From Acidobacteriaceae bacterium (GTDB lineage: Bacteria; Acidobacteriota; Terriglobia; Terriglobales; Acidobacteriaceae): a stretch of DNA of 12,705 nucleotides. Position numbers and translations under genes: made by a program. The DNA lies in assembly GCA_003135495.1 (NCBI GenBank), contig PLBX01000425.1:1-12705 (forward strand), written 5' to 3'. This document shows, piece by piece, positions 1-6,702 of this stretch (position 1 is the stretch's first letter; each line of letters opens with the position of its first letter). A model generated the notes under the pieces. It was not told the origin of the DNA, ran no database searches, and saw nothing but the letters and a program-made list of their open reading frames with translations.

Positions 1-870
1 ACTGGTTCGAAATGCTTGAAACGTTCCTCATATTTAGCAACGTACAGCCACAATTACAGCCACTCCTGACGCGAGTGCTGTTATTGCCTCGCATCAAAGG
101 GCACCCGCCTTCAGGGCCGGTTAACTCGTAGGAGGTTCCTCCTTAAAATTATTGTGGCTGGCGGGGATTCTGCCCAGAACGAGAACAACGGCGCCGTTAC
201 TCTACGGATCGGAACAGTCCGAAATCAAATCCTCGACGGGTCTGTCGCGGTACTCGCCGATATCAAACTTGCCACCATCGCTCGGAAGGTAATTCCGGAA
301 TGCCGCGCGTTCCGGTGCTGCTCTCCGGATATAGTCCACGGCGTCAGTGCAAGAACCGTCACCTAAACCGCTGCACGACACAGATGCGTGCAGCTAGCCA
401 AAGTAGGTCGATCGGACTTAATGGGACGCGAGTTCACTCATCTTTTGGGGAATCGAACATCCTCGCGTGGCTGATCACTTTGGCGGTCATTAATCTGTAT
501 GGTCGTCATGTTCTTCGCTTTCGCCAGCAGGGGCGCGCGCATGCTCGCCGGTCACCTCAGCCGTCACGAGACCTTGCCTTGGAGGGGAATCTCCAATCCA
601 CACAGGAGGCGTTCAGAGCGGCAATCGCACCGGAATACACGACTCAGCAGAATCAGAACAAAGTTGCAAGCCGAAACTTCCAGAAGGCTCTAAACCGGGC
701 GGCAAATGTTTGCTTTGCTGACAGTGAGTCTCAAGCGTTCACTCTAGACGTGCGACCCAATGTTCGAACGCAGGGTGCTCCGCTGATGATGATCCCTCCA
801 TCCGCTGCAAAGTTTCCATGCATATCATACAGAGCTTCTCTTCTATAGGTAACACCAGCAGGTTTCTGTT

Positions 871-924
871 AAAGGCAGCCGCTCCCTTTGCACGGTCGTA
901 AGCGAGAAGCTAGCCGCTGCCTTT
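871..924. repeat. 9-bp inverted repeat just upstream of the left promoter
   Basis: AAAGGCAGC at 871-879 is exactly complementary to GCTGCCTTT at 916-924, with 36 bases between. The same stretch also contains two direct copies of a near-identical word, CCGCTCCCTTTG (879-890) and CCGCTGCCTTTT (914-925), 35 bp apart. The second copy ends six bases before the TTGACA box. The arrangement fits a repressor or activator site pair. A terminator is less likely because the loop is long and there is no T-run. The word recurs in the control region at 10.7 kb. Confidence 0.45.
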
Positions 925-931
925 TAGTACC

Positions 932-960
932 TTGACAGTTGATCTCAAATAGAATATACA
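932..960 (+). promoter_or_regulatory. Sigma70-like promoter for the amidohydrolase group
   Basis: A perfect TTGACA (932-937) is followed after exactly 17 bases by TATACA (955-960), which matches the -10 consensus at four of six positions. Transcription would start near 967, giving a leader of about 210 nt before the amidohydrolase start codon. No better promoter was seen between here and 1177. The call rests on consensus matching only. Confidence 0.6.
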
Positions 961-1023
961 GACAGTTGTTTAAATGTTGGCATCTTGGTTGCGCTAGTTA
1001 TAGAGGTTCGCATTCGGCCGGGT

Positions 1024-1044
1024 CCGCAGCGTGCAAAGCTGCGG
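1024..1044 (+). promoter_or_regulatory. GC-rich hairpin in the mRNA leader
   Basis: CCGCAGC (1024-1030) and GCTGCGG (1038-1044) form a perfect 7-bp stem closing a 7-base loop. It lies within the predicted leader, 32 bases before the small reading frame at 1076. No U-run follows, so it is not an intrinsic terminator by itself. It could be part of a larger regulatory RNA fold or could stabilise the leader. I do not recognise a known riboswitch consensus around it. Confidence 0.45.
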
Positions 1045-1075
1045 TCGCACTGGCAAAAGTAACATCCTGCCAAGC

Positions 1076-1180
1076 ATGAACCGTAACCATTTACGAATAT
1101 TGGCTAAGCTACTCTTACTAGTGCCAGGAGTAATGGTTCTCCTGGTGGCATTGCACAGTCCTGGGAGGACGATGAGATGA
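1076..1180 (+). CDS. Possible 34-residue hydrophobic leader peptide
   Basis: An ATG at 1076 opens a 34-codon frame ending with TGA at 1178-1180. The stop overlaps the amidohydrolase start codon in an ATGA arrangement typical of translational coupling. The predicted peptide has a basic N-terminus (MNRNHLRILAK) followed by a run of about 15 hydrophobic residues (LLLLVPGVMVLLVAL) and then a short basic tail, so it could be a single-pass membrane peptide. The GGGAGGA that serves the amidohydrolase (1163-1169) lies inside this frame, so ribosomes finishing the peptide would land on it. Against it: no clear Shine-Dalgarno precedes 1076, and short frames like this arise by chance. Function unknown. 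It could be a coupling leader, a small transporter-associated peptide or nothing. Confidence 0.35.
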   Translation: MNRNHLRILAKLLLLVPGVMVLLVALHSPGRTMR

Positions 1181-2550
1181 AGGAAGATCTTGTAATTAGA
1201 AACGGTTGGATTGTTACCCCAGAAGTTACCTTTCAGGGAGGTTTGGCAATCTCAGGGGGTAAGTTCGTTATGATCGGTACGGACGCTTCCTTGCCGTCCG
1301 GCAAGGAGGAAATCGACGCCAAAGGCAAGCATATTCTTCCGGGATTAATTGATGCTCACGTGCATTTTAGAGAGCCTGGCCTCACGTACAAAGAAGATTT
1401 TGGCACAGGATCGACAGCAGCGATATGTGGAGGAATCACTACGGTTGTCGATATGCCAAACGTCATTCCGCCGACGGCGGATGCGGATAAGGTAAAGGAA
1501 AAGCAGCATCTTGCAGAGGAAAAGTCGTTGGTGGATTTTGGGATTCTCGGCGTGATCGTTCAAACGAACATCGACCAAATTCTCCCGATGGCTGACGCGG
1601 GAGTCGTCGGTTACAAGATTTTTTTCGGTGAGACCATCGGCAATCTACCTTTCCCGGATGATGGTGCATGCCAGGACGCCTTCTCTCTTATTACACAATC
1701 AAAACTTCCGCTGGGCATCCATGCCGAGAATCGCGAGATAATGAACTATTGGACGAGCAAGCTAAAGGCTCAGGGTAACAAAGAACCTATATGTTGGGAG
1801 GCATCACGACCTGCTCTCTGTGAAGCCGAAGCTGTCGCCCATGCCTTGTTTTTTGCTGAGACCTTTGGAACTAAGCTGCATGTTTTTCACATGAGTTCGA
1901 TGCAGGCGGCACACATCGTAAGAGCCGCCAAGGCTCGTGGCCTCCGAGTAACAGCGGAAACCGCCCCTCATTATCTTCTTCGCGAATACAAAGATATGGC
2001 AGCAGTCGGCTCTCTTTTGAAGATGAATCCCCCTGTTCGTACTAAAGAACACTCAGAAGTCCTCTGGGATGGTTTGTTAAAGGGATATGTCGATATGGTG
2101 GCGACCGATCACTCTCCACATACCTTGGAGGAGAAGGGTAGCGATATTACGGGAAAGATGCTCAAACCCACAATATGGGAGTGTATTTCTGGCTTCTGTG
2201 GTGTGGAAACAGGTGTCCCTTTGATGTTGAGCGAGGTAAACAAGGGGCGTATGAGCTTGAATCAGTACGTTAAAGTGGCTAGCGAAAATCCGGCTAAAGT
2301 ATGGCAACTTTACCCCAGAAAAGGGGCTATTCAGCTCGGATCCGACGGCGACGTAACAATTGTGGATATGGATAAAGAAGCAACCATAGACGCTAATAAG
2401 CTCCACAGTAAGAACAAACCCACGCCGTGGCATGGGTGGCAAGTTAAAGGTATGCCCGTGTGCACTATTGTTCGGGGACACGTGCAGATGCGTGATGGCG
2501 AACCTATCGGCAAGCCCGTAGGCCGCATGCAACGTCCCATCTTGGATTAG
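1177..2550 (+). CDS. Class I dihydroorotase-like cyclic amidohydrolase
   Basis: A 457-residue cytosolic metal-dependent hydrolase of the dihydroorotase/allantoinase/hydantoinase superfamily, which opens cyclic amides. Visible metal-site residues are H61 and H63 (DAHVHFREPG), K147 (GYKIFF, candidate carboxylated lysine), H182 (IHAE), H238 (FHMSS) and D311 (ATDHSPH). The stretch HFREPG-x-x-YKED, the FPDDG at 159-163 and NPPVR at 284-288 are closest to class I dihydroorotases. R65 and N95 (DMPN) correspond to the pair that binds the substrate carboxylate there, whereas allantoinases carry Asn in place of R65. The length suits the family. The start is supported by GGGAGGA at 1163-1169, seven bases upstream. 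No other pyrimidine-synthesis gene is nearby. The neighbours are a transporter 17 bp downstream and catabolic enzymes, so a degradative cyclic amidase acting on an acidic substrate is likelier than PyrC. The exact substrate is unknown. Confidence 0.9.
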   Translation: MKEDLVIRNGWIVTPEVTFQGGLAISGGKFVMIGTDASLPSGKEEIDAKGKHILPGLIDAHVHFREPGLTYKEDFGTGSTAAICGGITTVVDMPNVIPPTADADKVKEKQHLAEEKSLVDFGILGVIVQTNIDQILPMADAGVVGYKIFFGETIGNLPFPDDGACQDAFSLITQSKLPLGIHAENREIMNYWTSKLKAQGNKEPICWEASRPALCEAEAVAHALFFAETFGTKLHVFHMSSMQAAHIVRAAKARGLRVTAETAPHYLLREYKDMAAVGSLLKMNPPVRTKEHSEVLWDGLLKGYVDMVATDHSPHTLEEKGSDITGKMLKPTIWECISGFCGVETGVPLMLSEVNKGRMSLNQYVKVASENPAKVWQLYPRKGAIQLGSDGDVTIVDMDKEATIDANKLHSKNKPTPWHGWQVKGMPVCTIVRGHVQMRDGEPIGKPVGRMQRPILD

Positions 2551-2567
2551 GGCAGATTAGACGAGCA

Positions 2568-4019
2568 ATGGAAGCTTCTACAAAAGCCGCCGTGGGCAGC
2601 CGCGTCCGAGCCGCCGAACAATTCTCGCGATGGAAGATCGTCGGCACAATACTCGGGCCGACAGTCGCTGTAGCGCTCTGGTTTGCACCGATAACCAACG
2701 AAGCGGCCGCTCATCACGCGATAGCGATTATCGCGTTTATGATTGTCTACTGGATATTCGAGCCAATCGACTACGGAATAACGGCATTGGCAGGATGCTA
2801 TCTATTCTGGGCACTTCACATTGTGAGCTTCGCCACAGCCTTCAGTGGCTTCGCCGATTCCACACCATGGTACATGTTCGGTGCCATGTTGTTGGGGGAA
2901 GCTGTGGTCCGTTCTGGACTTGGCCTGCGGCTTGGCTACATTGTGATCCGGGTTATTGGTGTCTCGTACTCGAAGTTGCTCCTAAGCATAATCGTCCTAG
3001 TGGTGTTGCTGAATTTTCTTGTCCCTTCCGGGATGGCGCAAATCGTCATAGTAGCGCCAATGATAATAGGGATTGTAGCGGCGTTTGGACTACAGCCCCT
3101 GAGTAACGTGGGGCGTGGACTGTTCATCGTCCTAACTTATGCCTGCGGGCTGTTTAACAAAATGATCCTGTCTGGCGGAGCTAGCATCCTGACAGTCGGA
3201 ATCATACATCAACTCACTGGAACTACCGTCTACTGGGGCCAGTTTCTCATGGCGTACATGCCCGCGGTCGTAGTTTCGGTTTTTGCTTGCTGGCGCTTGA
3301 TTCTGTGGCTGTATCCGCCAGAGAAGACAGAATTGCCCGACGGACGTACCCACGTACAAAGTGCACTCGCCGAAATGGGGCCTTGGACACTCGATGAGAA
3401 GAAAACAATATTCTGGCTGTGCATGGCCGTCGGGCTTTGGGCTACGGACAAATTACACCATGTCCGTCCCGAGGTAATAGCGCTTGGCATCGGACTTGCG
3501 CTGGCGTTTCCGAAAGTTGGCGTTCTTCGCGCGCGGGCCATCCGGGAGATCAACTTCCTGTTAATTGTTTTCCTTGGGGGCGTACTCAGTATGGGCGAGG
3601 TAATGCTGCATACAAAGGTTCTCGACTTGTTCAGTGGTGCCGCGCTGCTGCCCGGCGTAGTAACGCTCTTCCGAAGCCCATTTATTGGCACGAACGTGCT
3701 TTACTGGGGAGGAGTTGTCTACCACTTTGTACTGGCAAGTGAATTCTCGATGCTTTCGACGTCGCTGCCAATAGTCATCCGTTTCGCACAAGCTCATGGT
3801 TACAATCCTGTGGCAATCGCCATGGTGTGGAGCTTCGCTGGAGGCGGAAAGCTATTTGTTTACCAATCGTCAGTGCTCATGTTGGGTTATAGCTATGGGT
3901 ACTTTAAAGCCAGGGATTTGCTCCGGGTCGGATTTTATCTAACTGTCGTTGAGGGAGTTATTATGGCCTTCCTCGTTCCATTCTATTGGCCGCTTATCGG
4001 TCTGCATTGGCTACAGTAA
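2568..4019 (+). CDS. DASS/SLC13-type divalent anion transporter
   Basis: A 483-residue, strongly hydrophobic inner-membrane protein with about 11-12 predicted helices, a short charged N-terminus and a hydrophilic loop near residues 255-285. Length and pattern match the divalent anion:sodium symporter family, whose members carry di- and tricarboxylates or sulfate. The hairpin regions corresponding to the SNT substrate-binding signatures are divergent: PSGMAQIVIVAPM around residues 153-165 and FAGGGKLFVYQSS near 423-435. The protein is therefore from an atypical branch and its substrate cannot be inferred from the signature. It starts 17 bp after the amidohydrolase stop with only a weak ribosome site (GACGAG region), which suggests one transcript and perhaps coupled translation. 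The context implies uptake, or less likely efflux, of the organic anion handled by the neighbouring enzymes. Confidence 0.8.
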   Translation: MEASTKAAVGSRVRAAEQFSRWKIVGTILGPTVAVALWFAPITNEAAAHHAIAIIAFMIVYWIFEPIDYGITALAGCYLFWALHIVSFATAFSGFADSTPWYMFGAMLLGEAVVRSGLGLRLGYIVIRVIGVSYSKLLLSIIVLVVLLNFLVPSGMAQIVIVAPMIIGIVAAFGLQPLSNVGRGLFIVLTYACGLFNKMILSGGASILTVGIIHQLTGTTVYWGQFLMAYMPAVVVSVFACWRLILWLYPPEKTELPDGRTHVQSALAEMGPWTLDEKKTIFWLCMAVGLWATDKLHHVRPEVIALGIGLALAFPKVGVLRARAIREINFLLIVFLGGVLSMGEVMLHTKVLDLFSGAALLPGVVTLFRSPFIGTNVLYWGGVVYHFVLASEFSMLSTSLPIVIRFAQAHGYNPVAIAMVWSFAGGGKLFVYQSSVLMLGYSYGYFKARDLLRVGFYLTVVEGVIMAFLVPFYWPLIGLHWLQ

Positions 4020-4211
4020 GAATACGACGCGAGCTCGAGCGCACGTCGTCTATGTTTTCGAAGAAGATTCCCAGTCAAACGTTGGTCCTAAGCCAAGACA
4101 TATGTTAGCTTCATGGTGGTGGATGTTTGGTTTCTGGTCTAGTCAATACAACGAGCACGGCGGAATACTCTTTATCTCGCGTTCGTTGTACACACTTAGG
4201 GATGGGAGCAC
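4020..4211 (+). other. Intergenic spacer with two inverted repeats
   Basis: 192 bp between the transporter and the RraA-family gene. A 6-bp stem (ACGACG 4024-4029 with CGTCGT 4044-4049) begins five bases after the transporter stop. Its 14-base loop contains the palindrome CGAGCTCG, and a weak T-rich stretch (TATGTTTT) follows, so a leaky terminator is possible. A second inverted repeat, ACAACGA (4148-4154) with TCGTTGT (4183-4189), ends eight bases before the AGGGA ribosome-site candidate of the next gene and might affect its translation or bind a regulator. No convincing promoter was seen, and no coding frame in this spacer is supported. Confidence 0.4.
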
Positions 4212-4697
4212 ATGGGTAATGCATTTTCTACAGCTGATCTGTACGATACGTACGCTGATCGCTGCGCTTCTTGCGAAACACAATTCAGGCAGTATGGCGG
4301 CTGTCGCGTGTTTGCAGGGAGGATCAGAACCGCGAAATGCCTGAACGACAATGTTTTGATGCGCCGCGTACTGGAGAGTCATTCTGAGGGAGATGTGCTC
4401 GTAGTAGATGGTGCCGGTTATCTAGGCTCCGCATTAATAGGCGATATTATCGCGGAGATTGGTCTCAAGAATGGTTGGTCCGGTGTTGTGATAAATGGAG
4501 CGGTCAGAGATGTATCCGCCTTGGCGCAATTGAATTTCGGCGTGAAGGCTCTTGGATCAAACCCTAAGAAGAGCGAAAAGCTAGGGATCGGACAGATCGA
4601 TGCGGTCCTATCATTCGGGGGTATAGTGTTCATTCCTGGACAGTGGCTATATAGCGATGACGACGGATTGTTAGTATCGCAAGACAAGCTAGTGTGA
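4212..4697 (+). CDS. rraA: RraA-family protein, probable class II pyruvate aldolase / oxaloacetate decarboxylase
   Basis: 161 residues, the same length as E. coli RraA as I recall it, and alignable along its whole length (FSTADLYD start, VVDGAG near 65, FGGIVFIPG near 135). E. coli RraA binds RNase E. Related proteins are metal-dependent 4-hydroxy-4-methyl-2-oxoglutarate / 4-carboxy-4-hydroxy-2-oxoadipate aldolases with oxaloacetate decarboxylase activity, and these carry a D-X20-R-D motif. Here D78, R99 and D100 satisfy it exactly (ALIGD, 20 residues, RDVSAL). In E. coli RraA as I recall it the last position is Gln, so this copy looks catalytic. The aldolase makes pyruvate plus a second oxo-acid at the end of aromatic meta-cleavage routes, which suits the catabolic neighbours. 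AGGGA at 4198-4202 sits nine bases before the ATG. The gene is 192 bp from the transporter and converges on ubiX. Confidence 0.88.
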   Translation: MGNAFSTADLYDTYADRCASCETQFRQYGGCRVFAGRIRTAKCLNDNVLMRRVLESHSEGDVLVVDGAGYLGSALIGDIIAEIGLKNGWSGVVINGAVRDVSALAQLNFGVKALGSNPKKSEKLGIGQIDAVLSFGGIVFIPGQWLYSDDDGLLVSQDKLV

Positions 4698-4804
4698 GAT
4701 ATTCAGCGGCTCTCATCTCTGGGGCTCTCCGCTACCATATCAAGCGACTTCTCTGCCAAGGGGCGACAATAGCATGCCCATCGTTTGCAGCCTATGTGCA
4801 GCCC
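4698..4804. other. Convergent intergenic gap
   Basis: 107 bp between two converging genes. A weak AGCGG/CCGCT pair (about 4705-4733) is visible, but it has a long loop and no T-run on either strand, so I cannot point to an intrinsic terminator although two are expected here. No coding frame is supported. Confidence 0.4.
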
Positions 4805-5449
4805 CTACACAGCGTCACTTTTCGAAGATCCTAAGGAACGTACTGTCCCGCTGTCTGACAATTGGCCGTCCCAACGCTCTCTTAAATCGAGATGGATGTC
4901 AAGCTGATCCAAAATACGCATCACAGTGTGATTGATGATATCGTCAATCGATTGCGGGTGGTTGTAGAAGGCAGGTACTGGCGGAAAGACAATCGTGCCC
5001 ATACGCGACAACTTCAACATGTTTTCTAGGTGAATGTCATTAAGCGGAGTTTCGCGGACGACCAGCACGAGTTTGCGCCGTTCTTTTAAGATTACATCCG
5101 CCGCTCTATGGATCAATTGATCTCCGTGTCCGTTAGCGATAGCCGCGAGCGTTCTCATGCTGCAAGGACACACGACCATTCCCCTGGTTAGAAAAGACCC
5201 GCTCGAGATCGTAGCTCCTTCATCGTGTGGTCCATAATTATAGGTAGCGAACTGCCGGACCTGCCCCGCAGTTAATGACGTCTCATGAGTCAATGTACGT
5301 CCTCCCCACTTACTTATTATTAAATGGGTTTCAGCTTGGCAATCTTGCAGCGCCTGCAAGAGACGTACACCGAAAATTGTGCCAGTTGCACCGGTGATGC
5401 CCACGATTACTTTCGGAGCCTTCGGCTGATTCGCCACTTTACTTGCCAA
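4805..5449 (-). CDS. ubiX: UbiX-family flavin prenyltransferase
   Basis: A 214-residue soluble protein that attaches dimethylallyl monophosphate to reduced FMN, making the prenylated FMN cofactor used by UbiD-type decarboxylases. Visible motifs are GITGATGTIFG (17-27, FMN site), SK (46-47), CPCSMRTL (94-101), RAAD with R115, KERR with K122, RETPL with E133 and FY with Y162. These correspond to the Lys, Glu and Tyr of characterised enzymes. The usual GASG serine is Thr22 (GATG). Together with the IHLENMLKLSRMG stretch this resembles the VdcB/BsdB-type members found beside aromatic-acid decarboxylases more than the ubiquinone-pathway enzyme. The start is TTG (5447-5449), supported by GGGAG seven bases upstream (5457-5461). 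A C-terminal extension of about 20 residues follows the conserved fold. No ubiD partner is present in the window. Confidence 0.92.
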   Translation of the reverse strand: MASKVANQPKAPKVIVGITGATGTIFGVRLLQALQDCQAETHLIISKWGGRTLTHETSLTAGQVRQFATYNYGPHDEGATISSGSFLTRGMVVCPCSMRTLAAIANGHGDQLIHRAADVILKERRKLVLVVRETPLNDIHLENMLKLSRMGTIVFPPVPAFYNHPQSIDDIINHTVMRILDQLDIHLDLRERWDGQLSDSGTVRSLGSSKSDAV

Positions 5450-5621
5450 ATTTCCACTCCCGCCCTGGGAGGCAAAAATCCACTTCCATCTGAACGGCAG
5501 GATTGCCAGGGATCGTCTTCATTTCTATAGCTCGCGCTCGGCTCCTATGTGTGCCGCGAACCTCACACATTTCGGCTTTGGCTCTGAACCTGCGACGGCA
5601 TCTCACAATAACCATACATAG
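5450..5621 (-). other. Spacer between the decarboxylase-family gene and ubiX
   Basis: 172 bp on the transcribed minus strand. It carries the ribosome site for ubiX and a 43-codon frame (5439-5570) that overlaps the ubiX start. That frame has no ribosome site or recognisable motif, so I do not call it a gene. No terminator or strong promoter is visible, so ubiX is probably read from the upstream operon. Confidence 0.4.
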
Positions 5622-6614
5622 CTATACTTTAGCGGACTCTAATGTTTCAGGAGCGAAAAGTTCCTGGGGCGTCAGTTGGCGCTTAGAAAGACCCTGTTCG
5701 AAGGAATATCGGAGAAAGTTAGTCAAGGTATTCAGATTTGGTTCAAGACCATAGGGCCAAAAGTCTTGTCCCATTAGCGCTCGAGTCTCTTCCACGCATC
5801 GAGCAATCCACGGCAGCATATATTTTGGCGTGGCGGTCTGATACAAGTCGTCATACACTTCTCGTTGCGCAAGGACAAAACCCCTGTAAAGCGATGATGC
5901 CACCCAAGGATACTTCAAATAAACCTCGCGGCGAATAACGACTGTATGCATGATCGGAAAAATTCGCGTGCGCAAAAAATACTCCCGCTCCACGCTGTGG
6001 TAGTCTTCGAAAAGCCGACGTACGGTCCCAGTGCCGTTCACAAACGAGGAAGGCACACGCGGCGAGAATAGAGCGTCAATTTCTCCCACTCCCAGCATTT
6101 GGGAAAGCGTTTTCCCCGGATCGATTGATCGGAGATGAATGTCGGGAGGCAAAGACAGAGGAAGTTTTTCTCCCCGATTCGGCTGTTCTAGTCCCCCGTT
6201 ACAATAACGGGCGCTCGTTACGGGAACATCATAATCGTCGCTGAGGATTCCGCGAATCCAGACCGCGGCTGTCATTTGATATTCAGGGCTCCCGACGAGT
6301 TTTCCTATGATGTCCTTTGGCTCACGAATTCCGCTGTTGTGATTGATAAAAATAGAAGAGTGTCGAAAGACTCGTGACGGAAAAACTGGGATGGCGATAA
6401 ACGGAGGATTGTCCGAAAAAAGAGAGACCACGTACGACGACAATGACATTTCCGCTGCGTCGAATTCTTGACGACGAAGCATGCGGTAAAACGTTTCTTC
6501 AGCCGGAAGATTGAGATATGTGAGATCGATTCCATCGATTGGAATACGATCTTCGAGCAGTGCGCGTGTGCGGTCATAGCTCGAACACGCCAATGACAAA
6601 CGTAATTTTCCCAT
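5622..6614 (-). CDS. 4,5-dihydroxyphthalate decarboxylase-family protein
   Basis: 330 residues, full length for the family annotated as 4,5-dihydroxyphthalate decarboxylase (Pht5-like). The proteins have a periplasmic-binding-protein-like fold but are typically cytosolic. Family hallmarks include YDRTRALLEDR (13-23), LPAEETFYRM (36-45), FDAAEMSLSSY (51-61), IPVFPSRVFRHSSIFIN (75-91), GSPEYQMTAAVWIRGIL (108-124), WPYGLEPN (286-293) and LFAPETL (319-325). No signal peptide or lipobox is seen at MGKLRLSLACSSYDR, which argues against a transporter binding protein. Known members decarboxylate a dihydroxylated aromatic dicarboxylate, and many genomic homologues have no assigned substrate. GAGG (6621-6624) lies six bases before the ATG. 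The gene follows the molybdenum subunit by 88 bp on the same strand, so its likely substrate is a product of that hydroxylase. Confidence 0.85.
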   Translation of the reverse strand: MGKLRLSLACSSYDRTRALLEDRIPIDGIDLTYLNLPAEETFYRMLRRQEFDAAEMSLSSYVVSLFSDNPPFIAIPVFPSRVFRHSSIFINHNSGIREPKDIIGKLVGSPEYQMTAAVWIRGILSDDYDVPVTSARYCNGGLEQPNRGEKLPLSLPPDIHLRSIDPGKTLSQMLGVGEIDALFSPRVPSSFVNGTGTVRRLFEDYHSVEREYFLRTRIFPIMHTVVIRREVYLKYPWVASSLYRGFVLAQREVYDDLYQTATPKYMLPWIARCVEETRALMGQDFWPYGLEPNLNTLTNFLRYSFEQGLSKRQLTPQELFAPETLESAKV

Positions 6615-6702
6615 TTGCTACCTCAATGGCTAAAAGATGAAAAAATATTATCGAGCTACCCGAGCTAAACCGAATTAAGCCCGAAAGAAACTTGGCCGCT
6701 TC

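Larger units (their letters stand above)
1..1075. other. Left flank with no recognisable gene
   Basis: About 1.07 kb without a gene I can support. Two plus-strand open frames (154-366 and 300-848) and a 59-codon minus frame (202-381, GTG start) exist. None has a recognisable domain, a Shine-Dalgarno sequence or conserved-looking motifs. The minus frame that looks most protein-like is broken by about nine stops between 850 and 110, which is close to chance. The first 131 bases are open in frame 3 from the window edge to a TAG at 129-131, so the tail of an upstream gene cannot be excluded. A short perfect inverted repeat, AGGAGGTTCCTCCT, lies at 130-143. The right part of the region holds the inverted repeat, promoter and leader hairpin listed separately. 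This could be decayed sequence or a genuine intergenic region. Confidence 0.6.

Noticed and set aside
150..185. TGGCTGGCGGGGATTC resembles the 3' end of a tRNA read from the opposite strand
   Set aside because: The T-loop consensus GTTCGAATCC is not completed and no cloverleaf arms could be paired upstream.
154..848. Two overlapping plus-strand open frames (154-366 and 300-848)
   Set aside because: No ribosome site, no recognisable motif, unusual amino-acid make-up rich in Arg, Ser and Gln, and mutual overlap in different frames. They look like chance open frames.
110..910. Minus-strand frame with protein-like fragments, including a 59-codon piece at 202-381 and stretches near 490-610 and 739-910, suggestive of a decayed gene
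   Set aside because: All pieces share one frame, but it holds about nine stops in roughly 250 codons, close to random expectation. I recognise no family in any piece, so a pseudogene call is not supported.
2077..2532. 151-codon minus-strand open frame inside the amidohydrolase gene, and a similar 153-codon frame at 3230-3691 inside the transporter gene
   Set aside because: They lie opposite well-supported genes, have no family resemblance and are typical antisense shadows.
5439..5570. 43-codon minus-strand frame overlapping the ubiX start
   Set aside because: No ribosome site, no hydrophobic segment or known motif, and it overlaps a start that already has a good Shine-Dalgarno.
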